DNA of 64,000 nucleotides from Sphaerolaimus hirsutus (lineage: Eukaryota; Nematoda; Chromadorea; Monhysterida; Sphaerolaimidae). The notes under the pieces were generated by a model that was not told the origin of the DNA, searched no databases, and worked only from the letters and a program-made list of their open reading frames with translations. The stretch spans positions 30,012,997 through 30,076,996 of the forward strand of contig OZ038453.1 in the NCBI GenBank assembly GCA_964036195.1, in the 5' to 3' direction. The position numbers and the translations under genes are program-made. Shown here one piece after another: positions 43,553-54,900 of the stretch (positions are counted from its first letter, which is position 1; every line of letters starts with the position of its first letter).

Positions 43553-44499
43553 CAGTGTTGTAAAAAGTACTAGACTTTTTTCAGAGTATATGTTAACATG
43601 AAAAAATTAATCACCCCCTCAGTACAACAAAATGTAAAGTAATTTTTTTACTTTTACCCATGAGTAAACATGACTAAAATACATTTTTTCACAGAAAACG
43701 TAAAAGTGAGTATCTTGAAAAATTTTGCTTCAATTTTCATACAAAATCACTAATTTTCATACTTTTTGCCCATTTTCACCTTCAAATTTGCCTATTTTTA
43801 TCTTTTTGGCTATGTATGTGATTAGATACCAATTCTTTGCATTTTTTCACTCTTTTGCCCTTCCATGCCTCAAAAACCCTGTAAGAATGCATATCAGAAA
43901 TGCGCTATCTGTTCTCGAGTCTTTCAAAAAGGGATACCTACTTAAAAACAAGTACAGGAACTCTTTTCTGAGCACACGTAAATGTAAACAATAGGCGGCG
44001 AAAGTGCTTGTACGCTTGTGAATGTCACAAGCGGAATTTTTTGTGTCACAAACAGAAATACCAACAAAAAGCATGATAATCTATGTTTACCTAGTAAAAA
44101 GTGTCACAGGGTCAAATTTTGGCCAATGTGATTGTGAATGTCACAAGCACAAATTGGGACCTTGCGCCGCCTATGATGTAAACGTATTTATACTCGGCGT
44201 ACGTGATACTCTGCCCTCGCACTGATTTATGTCTCGTGTTGGAAGCGTGCCAATGATTATTAAATCATGCGATTTCCGTAAAAATATGAAAAAATTCATC
44301 GATGTGAATATGTTAATGAATAAAATTATAACAACGATCAATTTTGTTATCTTTTTATGAAACTTGGACGCGTTAACCATCGTTGGCACACTTCCAGCGG
44401 GAACCACGCGTGCAGGGTGTAAAGTAACCGGAGTATACTCTGTACTTAAGTACCTATACACATTTATGGAGTAAAAGTAAATACGTTTTCACAACTATT
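43553..44499. mobile_element. Family B element containing family A
   Basis: Ends CAGTGTTGTAAAAAGTACTA and ATACGTTTTCACAACTATT. The flanking 8-mers CTTTAGAC (43545-43552) and CTTTGCAC (44500-44507) match at 6/8. A family A MITE (43990-44175) is nested inside. Confidence 0.7.
43990..44175. mobile_element. Family A hAT-like MITE, 186 bp
   Basis: Ends (A)ATAGGCGGCGAAAGTGCTT and CCTTGCGCCGCCTATG are flanked by perfect 8-bp repeats ATGTAAAC (43982-43989 and 44176-44183). Same length as 31494-31679. Confidence 0.9.
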
Positions 44500-44507
44500 C
44501 TTTGCAC

Positions 44508-45263
44508 TTTTCAAGGTGCCAGATTGGCTTTGATAGATTTCTATGAAATGTTTGAAATATTTGTGGTGTAAGCGTTATAAATGATAAAAATACCGAAGTA
44601 GCACACATACAGCTAAAAACCACTGCCAACTGTCATCTGATTTTTTATAAACCTCTCACCGTAATACCTACAATCTCGATAAATATAAACTTGTAAGTGC
44701 AAAGAAAGAGAATAATTCAATGTAACACACCTGAGAAATGTGCATTCTGCCAGAAGAACGAGAAACAAAAAAATTTTAAAATAGATGTAGCCATCATCTG
44801 AGTACATTAGGAACGGAATTGAAAGGCTAGTTGTAATGTAACGTCCTTAGGTGTTAATGGGTTTAGATGTGTACAAGGCCTCCCCAGTCTTTCGAGGGGG
44901 TTATTTATTCATAGTGGTCATTTTGAGGGGGTATTTCGAGGAATACGCCAGACAAAAATGAAAACAAAAATATGTAGAAGATATTTATGTCCCAACATTG
45001 ATTGATAGTTAGCTGAGCAGCATGTAACCTAAATACATACCTAGGTATTATACATTCCGTATTTCTTTGAAATACCCCCCTGAAATGGGCACTATTAATT
45101 AATAACCCCCCTCAAAATACCCCCCAAATTGAGTGTAAATAGAACATACATGACAAAACGTGCATTTTGTGAACTGGCAATGCATAACACACGTTAAAAA
45201 GAATGAGTGTGTTTTGTTAGAACATGGTTTATACCATCTACATACTTGTTTAAGTCTGTAGAC
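44508..45263. other. No supported gene; family G fragments
   Basis: Family G termini appear at about 44895-44947 and 45057-45125 but do not pair cleanly. A minus-strand ATG-started hydrophobic stretch at 44807-44731 was considered as a signal-peptide exon and left out (see rejected list). Confidence 0.4.
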
Positions 45264-46006
45264 TAGGGCTCGAACTCGACTCGACTCGTGACTCGAGGGT
45301 AAAACAGGGTACCGTCTCGACTCGTCGGACTCAACCGGAAAAATCTGGCCCAAACTCAAGACTCGAGGTTTTTGCCTGACTCGACTCGAAATTTTGGCAA
45401 ATTTCGAGTCGGGGTTTCCATTGAATACTGTCCTAAAAAATCAATTTTGATATGAACTTTTTAACATATTTTTCAAAAATTTTGCGCGTGAGCGCGCATT
45501 TCCATACCACGTGCATGATATATTGTCGATTGACTTGACGTATGTATTGAATGGTGTTAAAACTCAAATTTCTTGTTACAATACAAATCTACATAATGAA
45601 ATACACACACCATCCATGATATACACACCACCTCAAATGCATTGCACAATGTTGGCACTGATCCAAAAAAATGCTGTAAAAGATGCTTTATTTTTGCAAC
45701 TTTATTTGTAGCAACATGAGTGATAAAAAGTTCTATTTTTGCTTTATCTTGATATTTAAATGAACTGTTGGCATTTAGACTTCATTAAGTGTGTGTGAAA
45801 ACATTGGAAGAGAAACCAGTATCAAAAATTTCTGCAAGGGTCATACCAAAAAGTAATGCATCCGACTCGACTCGAGACTCAAGATTTTTGCCAGACTCGA
45901 CTCGACTTTTCAGTGTCTTGCCTGACTCGACTTGCCGGCTTGACCGGAAAAAATTTGGGGTTGCAACTCGAACTCGAGTTTGAAAAAAATCGAGTTTCGA
46001 GCCCTA
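45264..46006. mobile_element. Family I hAT-like element, intact copy, 743 bp
   Basis: Ends TAGGGCTCGAACTCGACTCG and CGAGTTTCGAGCCCTA are flanked by perfect 8-bp repeats CTGTAGAC (45256-45263 and 46007-46014). The subterminal 'gactcgactcg' repeats are typical. No transposase recognised. It preserves the ancestral state of the expanded copy at 32658. Confidence 0.85.
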
Positions 46007-46144
46007 CTGTAGACTCTATAGCCTGTATTGCAGCTCAAACCTATTATGTAAAATTATCATGTAAAATTATCATATAACATAAAATTATACTAGATTATTA
46101 ATAAAATTAATGCTACTCAATGTTTATTATGTAAATATCATAAC

Positions 46145-47289
46145 TATGGTGTCAAATTTCCGTTTTCCGTTTCCGCTTTCTGCAGGCAATTTTTTTTCCA
46201 TTTTCCATTCCGTTTTCTGGCCGCTGAATTTTTTTTCCGTTTTCCGGCCACTTAATTTTTTTCTTCAGTTTCCGTTTTTCTGGCTCATTTTCTGTTTTCC
46301 GGCTAAATTTTCTGTTTTTTTCTCAGTGTTTTGCCAACAATGTGTTTTAGCTTTTTCTTCCAGTGAATTTTTTGTTTCACTTAACTAACAACAATACCTT
46401 TGCCTTTAATATTTTGCAGTTTAGCTGTTTTCACAGAAGTCACAGTGAAAACTAGAGTGTGTAGGGCCAATAAATTCATTTGAATTGATGATCTATTTTT
46501 ATTACAGGAAGTGCATGAATGTCTGCAAGAGAAGTGCCCGGCAATTGTAGCAAAATTCTCAGATGTAAATACTTTACTACTGGAAACAAAATCGGTCAAG
46601 GTTTCCAGTGCTGGCTAAACTGGCGAAAAGTGGTTGTCTCCGCCAGCAACATCAGTGCCAAGTGAACAATTGTTTAGCATTGCTGGCAGTCTGTACAATG
46701 AACAGTAGCAAGTTGAAAGCAGAAACTGCTGATAAATTGTTAATGCTCCATCAGTTGCTGCTTCAAATCGATTATTCTTACACTTTGTAAAATTAGCAGT
46801 TTGCTAAATTCAATGTTTGTGTGATTTTCATTGCAGTTATCATTTTGCTAAATGCCAGATATTGCTGATGTATTTACTATTTGACATGCTATTGTGTTGT
46901 TGCTTCAGGGACATAAATTACAAGTGGCAGAATCAATGGTTAATAATAAGCTACCACAGTCAGAGTCAAACTGGCGAGCCTGCATGCAGGTTTTTTCTTA
47001 AATTAGGCAAATTTTCTCTACTTGTGGCAAAAGTTCAGCAATTTATCGGTTTTCCGGCAAAAGTTCTGCAATTTTTTTTGGTTTTTGCAGAATTTCAGCA
47101 AATTTTGCCTTTTCCGTTTTCATTTTTCCGGCCCATTTTTCTGTTTTCCGGCTGCTGAATTTTTTTTGCCATTTCCGTTTCCATTTTTTGCCAAGTGCAA
47201 AATTTATTCCGTTTCCATTTTCCGGCTACTGCAAAAAAATTTCTGTTTCCGTTTCTATTTTCCATAAAAAAATTTTTTTTGACACCCTA
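46145..47289 (+). mobile_element. Family H hAT element with transposase remnant
   Basis: Ends TATGGTGTCAAATTTCCG and TTTTTTTGACACCCTA. Flanking 8-mers ATCATAAC and CATATAAC share only 5/8, so the insertion is old. Subterminal TTTTCCGTTTCC tracts match the small family H MITEs. The middle holds a broken transposase end (46605-46787), which makes this a decayed autonomous relative. Confidence 0.7.
46605..46787 (+). pseudogene. hAT transposase C-terminal (dimerisation) domain, broken
   Basis: Three frames in succession give PVLAKLAK, then WLSPPATSVPSEQLFSIAGS and LYNEQ, then SSKLKAETADKLLMLHQLLL. The P-A-T-S-V-P-S-E-x-x-F-S-x-A-G signature followed by a leucine-rich helix is the hAT C-terminal dimerisation region. 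At least two frameshifts separate the parts and there is an in-frame stop. The stretch just upstream (46500-46604) may be the preceding transposase part. The DDE catalytic region was not seen. It is not functional. Confidence 0.75.
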
Positions 47290-48226
47290 CATATAACGTA
47301 AAATAAATTACGTAAAATATGTCAAGTAAAATTAAAAAAAAGATAATGAAACACTTATAACTAATTAATTAACAGAGGTAATGCGACGATATTTGGACAC
47401 AATTAAGATAATTGATCTCGCTATCTTATCCTAAAGTTACAGCACTGTAGCTTTATCCATTCTGTTGTAATGAATTTGATGGTATGTTAACAAATTTGTA
47501 ATTTTTCGTAATAGCTGTAATACTGGCTTTATACATGGTGGTTTTTGTCGTATTTATCTACGTCTGCTTACCTTACAAACAACAAATTAGTACTGGGTGT
47601 TCAAAAAAAAACTGGCGAAATGATACCCCCTCGAATTACCCCCCCCCCACGTAATACCCCTTCAAAATTCTCACTCTGAAAAAATAAACCCCCGGGGGTA
47701 TTTCGATGAAATATAGTAGATAACCGGGGGTGGTAATTTTTTGTGAACGGGATACACATTTGTGAACACTGGAAATATTTATGTCCCTCCCAACATAAAT
47801 ATATGCCACTTGCTTTGGCTGTTGAGTCACAGAGCTTTGCGTAGTAACCCACGGCTGAATATGTGCACTATGAAACACCACTACTCATATAATTCAAGTA
47901 CAAATATGAAAATGGTGGCATTGTTGGTGCGAGATGGTTGAAAAATTACCTTCCTACAAATCAACCTCAAATTTAGGCGTAGCTAGTTATGTAATGTTAT
48001 GTAAAGTTGTAGTTATAGCGAGGCACAATTTCCTAACGCCATTCAAGTATTAATTTTTGCCAGCGCTCTTTGAATAAATGTTAATGTAAACACTGTAATA
48101 TACACAAATTGTCCTATCAAGTTTCTTGTAAACAATGGGGCGTAAAAAGGCAGCTGCACAGTGGGCAACCCTGCTCATAGCAACCAGGCTGTCCGGGAGC
48201 GTGTATACCAGTGAAGTCACTGGAAT
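47290..48226. other. No gene seen
   Basis: AT-rich sequence with a family G fragment at about 47625-47715 ('gaattaccccc', 'gggggtatttcga'). Minus-strand frames at 47601-47881 run across it and have no recognisable domain. Confidence 0.45.
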
Positions 48227-48915
48227 ATATGAAGGGTGTGCTTCTAAAATTACCCATCTACAAATTTTTCAAATTTGAGTTAGGACCATTTTTGGGGTCC
48301 CCATAAACATGCGCTTCAAAAAAATATATGATATGTGGGGGGTGCAAAATTCAATTTTGAGATATGGGGGTCGAATAAAGCAAAAAAATCACAAAATACG
48401 GTTTTTGAAATTTTAAAAGTACCGATCTACAAGCTTTTTCAGCTTTTGTGTCTTTAAAAGTACCGATCTACACACTTTTTTCAAAATTGTTATTTTAAAT
48501 GTACCGATCTGCACATTATTTTTTGTGCTTCTAAAAGTACCGATGTCAGATCGGCGTCTGATTCAGCAAAAACTCATTTTGTGCTTTTTTATTATGGGTA
48601 AAAGTACCGATCTACAGCTGTCTGATTTTGTGCTTTAAAAAATACCGATCTACATGCTATTACCAATTTGTTCCTATAAAATGTACTGTACTACAAAAAT
48701 ATAATTCACTAAATTTTATATAGCTAGTGTTATGTGTATAATCAATGATTATACCCATGCATGTGGATACACAACAATATGGCCGAAATACCCATACCCA
48801 AAATTCCCACACCCAGTACCCATGTATGGGTATTGCATACTCCAAACCTTCAATTGCGATTATCTCAAAATCGATTTTTTGTAGATCGGTACTTTTAGAA
48901 GCACACCCTTCATAT
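48227..48915. mobile_element. Inverted-repeat element with internal AAGTACCGATCTACA repeats
   Basis: Inverted ends ATATGAAGGGTGTGCTTCTA and TAGAAGCACACCCTTCATAT. From 48413 to 48660 the phrase 'aaagtaccgatctaca' or a close variant occurs five to six times at irregular spacing. The first terminal arm carries a degenerate copy and the right arm a reverse copy. TA or TATA may be the duplication; it is ambiguous because the ends are palindromic. Confidence 0.7.
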
Positions 48916-49359
48916 AGTTAGAGCGGTACAAAATGTGGCCTTCATTGTAGCCAGAGTTGTGAAAATACTGGTATTTTTGGAAAGTGAAAGTGTAAGTGTA
49001 AATACACTTTCCAAATTTTGAGCATGGATACTGTAAGCGTAAGGTATTTTGAAATACCTAGGAAAGTGTAAAAAAAGTGTAAGGGTATTTTATAAAAGTG
49101 TAAGTGTAAGTGTAAATATAAATACCCATATACCCAGGTATTTCGGGTAAGTGTAAATACACTTTTGCAACTCAGCTTAGAGCATTCACACGCGAAGTGA
49201 AAGGTCCCGGGTTCGAAGTCACAGCAAGGGCAAAAACATTTTGTACCTTTTCTGGTGCAAACACTTAACAAAAACGATCTAACACAGCCACGGGCAGTAC
49301 TGGTGCTTGCCGCTTCTGTAGATTTGCGAATCGAGCTTTACTCAATTTGTCCATTTATA
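48916..49359. other. Family B-like sequence, no gene
   Basis: A left end CAGAGTTGTGAAAATACTGG (48952) and a right end TACACTTTTGCAACTCAG (to about 49175) enclose 'aagtgtaaatac' repeats. The flanking 8-mers match at only 5/8. The remainder to 49359 shows nothing recognisable. Confidence 0.45.
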
Positions 49360-49677
49360 CTGTATTACCTCGAAATACCCCCATGGGTGTTTATTATTTT
49401 GCCAGCAAAATTTGAGGGGGGTTAATTCGAGGGGGGGGGGGGGTTATTCGAGAGGGGTTCTATTATTTTGTCAGAAATTTTCGTAAGGATCATAGTAAAT
49501 AGTAGGCATTTGCATACCCAAAACAGATAATAAATGTGTCTAAACAGGATATATTTGGACATAAAAACGTAGATGACTCCACAAAATGAGGCTGCAATGC
49601 AAATTAACAGTCATATACATAATGTACATTGCAAGGGGGGTTTATTCAAGGGGGGGGGGTAATTCGAGGTAATACAG
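49360..49677. mobile_element. Family G MITE, 318 bp
   Basis: Ends CTGTATTACCTCGAAATACC and GGTAATTCGAGGTAATACAG are flanked by TA (49358-49359 and 49678-49679). Confidence 0.85.
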
Positions 49678-49985
49678 TATTTGCACATCGAAACGATTTG
49701 GCACCGTTCCAACAACTGAAAAACAACAACAAACGCTTGAAAAGTTTTCTACGGTTTCCGGTCATGAAAATACCACTAAAAATGATGGAAATTTTATTTT
49801 GCTCACCGTTAAAAGTGGGCACACATAGAAGCCACCAAGACGCAACTAAAGAGTTCATTTAGATGTCAAAATTTTGCATTTTCTTTTTGAGCGCAAATTC
49901 GAAATTTTGGCTTTTTGCCAATCTCAATTCTATACGACATGTAAAACATTATTTACTGTTATTCGTTAATGGATCACGGAAGTAT

Positions 49986-50448
49986 GTGACTGTGGAACTC
50001 TGACTGTGGAAATCTGACTGTGGTAATCCGACTGTGGCAATTGACTGTGGAAATATGACTGTGAAAATCTGACTGTGGAACTCTGACTGTGGAACTGTGA
50101 CTGTGGAAATCTGACTGTAGAAATCTGACTGTCTAGATTTGACGGTGGAAATTGACTGGAAATTGACTGTGGAAATCTGACTGTGGAAATATGAGTGTGG
50201 ATATGTGACTGTGGAACTCTGACTGTGGAAATCTGACTGTGGAAATTGACTGTGGAAATCTGACTGTGAAAATCTGACTGTGGAAATCTGACTGTGGAAA
50301 TCTGACTGTGGAAATCTAACAGTGGAAATTGACTGTGGAAATCTGACTGTAGAAATCTGACTGTGGAAATCTGACTGTGGAAATCTGACTGTGGAAATTG
50401 ACTGTGGAAATCTGACTGTGGAAATCTGACTATGGAACACTGACTGTG
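49986..50448. repeat. Satellite array, left diverged block
   Basis: Units of TGACTGTGGAAATC (14 bp) and 13-bp forms, more variable than on the right side (ggaactc, ggtaatcc, tctagat variants). It joins directly to the env fragment at GGAAAT. The minus-strand open frame across it is a repeat product. Confidence 0.95.
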
Positions 50449-51934
50449 GAAATACCAGCAAGTTGGCGTGGTAGCCTGTAACTATGCAAGAATCCACAAG
50501 ATGTTCAGAGGAACACGACTGGTGGAAATGGAGCCCAGAGTGTGGACCAATAATCAAATCATGAATGTGGAATATTCATGGTGTTGTCATGACAAAGAAA
50601 ATGTTGTCAGTAACTTCTAAATGGAAGAAGGACCCGTGGCTTCACTTGATGGAAATACTGTAATCAGTGACTTGCAAGATTTCAGCCAGTGCAGAGCCAT
50701 GGTGGGACATTGCAGAGACCACAATTATGGAATGACAGTGTGGGATATGGAGAATTTCAAGCATCAATGTGCAAATGAGAGAATTGGCAGATTCAAATGA
50801 GAGATATCTGGCCAGACAATTATTGTATCAGAGTTACAAGCAGCGTACTCACACAGCAACAAGACAAAGAGGCCAGTAGGCTCAGAGTGTGTCCCGAGAG
50901 ACACATACTACACCGATCAAGGAAGTGTATTTATCCAGTTTGACAGGAGAGAAGATGTGCCTGTGGAATGGGCAATGCCAGGAAAAATAGTGGAGGCAAA
51001 AGAGTCGACAATCAGTGGAACATTATATGCCAGATTGGACGACAGAAACTCCAAGTTTCAGTTCCTGCAACATGTGGTCAGAGAGATGACTCAAGCGCAA
51101 TTTGCGATTGTATGGCATCAGTTATGTCAACTTCGCAAGAACCAGCTGGACATGTTGACTCAGCTTTTCCGCATCAATCCAACATTGGGGATTCAAGCCA
51201 GGCTGGGAAGACAGGATGTTCATGCAGAATGGGCTGGAGAAGCAATTATGTTTTGGGAATGCAAGGAAGTGCAGCCATACATAATTGATCAGACAGGAAA
51301 AGTGGGAGAGACGTGTTACAAATACACACCAATGAGACTGGACAAAGACGGGCCCTTGTGGTTCAAGAGCCCAGGCAGCAGAGACCTGGTGGAGAAATCA
51401 CCAGAAGAGGACTGCAGCGACACCACACCGCACCTGTACAGAGATGAACAAGGACAATGGAAATCCGCACATGGAATGGTGCATGTCACAGAGACTCCAA
51501 TTGAAATGACATGGAAAGGACAATGGCAGGCCTTCACGTTTGATGCGCCTCACCTGTTCACCAACATTGTCAACAGAGCGACCAATTTCATAGATGTCAG
51601 AGGCCAGATTCAGAGACTGCAAAATTTAGAGCATGTGCAGAACCAGTTGATTGATTACACAGCAGACATGTCACTAGATCCCAGAGTGATCAGAAATTCA
51701 ATAGAAGGCATTGGAGCTGGAATTGGACAGACAGCAGCAGGAATCTGCAAGGCATATGGTCACTACATATCTGGAGTGTCAAAGGGGTACACCAATTTTC
51801 TGGGAGGAATGCTGAAAGGACCTTTTCAAGTGATCATCAACACAATTGCAATGCTGCTGGGGATCACAATCCTGGTAGCTATAATCGTAGCTGCAGGATA
51901 CCTGTGGTACAACTGGAGAATTGCCACAGGAAAT
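50449..51934 (+). pseudogene. Partial BEL env-like fragment inside the satellite
   Basis: Collinear with 24145-25630 of the provirus at a constant offset of 26304, so there are no net indels over about 1486 bp. It covers polyprotein residues of about 2224 to 2719, the ectodomain C-terminal part and the membrane segment. In-frame stops occur at 50618-50620 and 50798-50800; after 50957 the frame stays open into the satellite. No LTR, gag or pol is present. Both edges fall in GGAAA shared with the satellite unit. It has many substitutions relative to the intact copy and so comes from another, older insertion or diverged after capture. Not functional. Confidence 0.9.
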
Positions 51935-54900
51935 CTGACTGTGGAAATCTGACTGTGGAAATTTGACTGTGGAAATTGACTGTGGAAATTTGACTGTGGA
52001 AATTGACTGTGGAAATCTGACTGTGGAAATCTGACTATGGAAATTGACTGTGGAAATCTGACTGTGAAAATCTGACTATGGAAATGTGACTATGGAAATG
52101 TGACTGTGGAAATCTGACTATGGAAATTTGACTGTGGAAATTGACTGTGGAAATCTGACTGTGGAAATCTGACTGTGGAAATCTGACTGTGGAAATCTGA
52201 CTGTGGAAATTTGACTGTGGAAATTGACTGTGGAAATTTGACTGTGGAAATTGACTGTGGAAATCTGACTGTGGAAATCTGACTGTGGAAATCTGACTAT
52301 GGAAATTTGACTGTGGAAATCTGACTATGGAAATTGACTGTGGAAATCTGACTGTGGAAATCTGCCTATGGAAATCTGACTGTGGAAATCTGACTATGGA
52401 AATCTGACTATGGAAATCTGACTGTGGTAATCTGACTGTGGAAATTGACTGTGGAAATTTGACTGTGGAAATTGACTGTTGAAATCTGACTGTTGAAATC
52501 TGACTATGGAAATTGACTATGGAAATCTGACTGTGGAAATCTGCCTATGGAAATCTGACTGTGGAAATCTGACTGTGGAAATCTGACTATGGAAATTGAC
52601 TGTGGAAATCTGACTGTGGAAATCTGACTGTGGAAATCTGACTGTGGAAATCTGACTGTGGAAATCTGACTATGGAAATTTGACTGTGGAAATTGACTGT
52701 GGAAATCTGACTATGGAAATCTGACTGTGGAAATTTGACTGTGGAAATCTGACTGTGGAAATCTGACTGTGGAAATCTGACTATGGAAATTGACTGTGGA
52801 AATCTGACTGTGGAAATCTGACTGTGGAAATCTGACTGTGGAAATCTGACTGTGGAAATCTGACTATGGAAATCTGACTATGGAAATCTGACTGTGGAAA
52901 TCTGACTATGGAAATTTGACTGTGGAAATTGACTGTGGAAATTTGACTGTGGAAATTGACTGTGGAAATCTGACTGTGGAAATCTGACTGTGGAAATCTG
53001 TTTATGGAAATCTGACTGTGGAAATCTGACTATGGAAATTTGACTGTGGAAATTGACTGTGGAAATCTGACTGTGGAAATCTGACTGTGGAAATCTGACT
53101 GTGGAAATCTGACTGTGGAAATCTGACTATGGAAATCTGACTATGGAAATCTGACTATGGAAATTTGACTATGGAAATTGACTGTGGAAATCTGACTGTG
53201 GAAATCTGACTGTGGAAATCTGACTGTGAAAATTGACTGTGGAAATCTGACTATGGAAATCTGACTGTGGAAATCTGACTATGGAAATTTGACTGTGGAA
53301 ATATGACTGTGGAAATTTGACTGTTGAAATTGACTGTTGAAATCTGACTGTGGAAATCTGACTATGGAAATTGACTGTGGAAATCTGACTGTGGAAATCT
53401 GCCTATGGAAATCTGACTGTGGAAATCTGACTATGGAAATTTGACTGTGAAAATTGACTGTGGAAATCTGACTATGGAAATCTGACTGTGGAAATTTGAC
53501 TGTGGAAATTGACTGTGGAAATCTGACTGTGGAAATCTGACTATGGAAATTGACTGTGGAAATCTGACTGTGGAAATCTGACTATGGAAATCTGACTGTG
53601 GAAATCTGACTGTGGAAATCTGACTATGGAAATCTGACTATGGAAATCTGACTGTGGAAATCTGACTATGGAAATTTGACTGTGGAAATTGACTGTGGAA
53701 ATTTGACTGTGGAAATTGACTGTGGAAATCTGACTGTGGAAATCTGACTGTGGAAATCTGACTGTGGAAATCTGACTGTGGAAATCTGACTATGGAAATT
53801 TGACTGTGGAAATTGACTGTGAAAATCTGACTGTGGAAATCTGACTGTGGAAATCTGACTGTGAAAATTGACTGTGGAAATCTGACTATGGAAATCTGAC
53901 TGTGGAAATCTGACTATGGAAATTTGACTGTGGAGATATGACTGTGGAAATTTGACTGTTGAAATTGACTGTTGAAATCTGACTGTGGAAATCTGACTAT
54001 GGAAATTGACTGTGGAAATCTGACTGTGGAAATCTGCCTATGGAAATCTGACTGTGGAAATCTGACTATGGAAATTTGACTGTGGAAATTGACTGTGGAA
54101 ATCTGACTATGGAAATCTGACTGTGGAAATTTGACTGTGGAAATCTGACTGTGGAAATCTGACTGTGGAAATCTGACTATGGAAATTGACTGTGGAAATC
54201 TGACTGTGGAAATCTGACTGTGGAAATCTGACTGTGGAAATCTGACTGTGGAAATCTGACTATGGAAATCTGACTATGGAAATCTGACTGTGGAAATCTG
54301 ACTATGGAAATTTGACTGTGGAAATTGACTGTGGAAATTTGACTGTGGAAATTGACTGTGGAAATCTGACTGTGGAAATCTGACTGTGGAAATCTGACTG
54401 TGGAAATCTGTTTATGGAAATCTGACTGTGGAAATCTGACTATGGAAATTTGACTGTGGAAATTGACTGTGGAAATCTGACTGTGGAAATCTGACTGTGG
54501 AAATCTGACTGTGGAAATCTGACTGTGGAAATTTGACTGTGGAAATCTGACTGTGGAAATCTGACTATGGAAATCTGACTGTGGAAATTGACTGTGGAAA
54601 TTTGACTGTGGAAATTGACTGTGGAAATCTGACTGTGGAAATCTGACTATGGAAATTGACTGTGGAAATCTGACTGTGGAAATCTGCCTATGGAAATCTG
54701 ACTGTGGAAATCTGACTATGGAAATTTGACTGTGGAAATTGACTGTGGAAATTGACTGTGGAAATTGACTGTGGAAATCTGACTGTGGAAATGTGACTGT
54801 AGAAATCTGACTGTGGCAATCTGACTGTGGAAATCTGACTATGAAACTTTGACTGTGTAAATTGACTGTGGAAATCTGACTGTGGAAATCGGACTGTGGA

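Noticed and set aside
44731..44807. Minus-strand ATG followed by a hydrophobic run and donor CTCAG/GTGTGT, as the signal-peptide exon of the CUB gene
   Set aside because: It would end in phase 2, while exon 43284-43062 starts in phase 1; no intervening exon was found.
49949..50557. 202-codon minus-strand ORF with repeated FPQSDFHSQ
   Set aside because: Translation of the satellite; frame is kept only by chance unit lengths.
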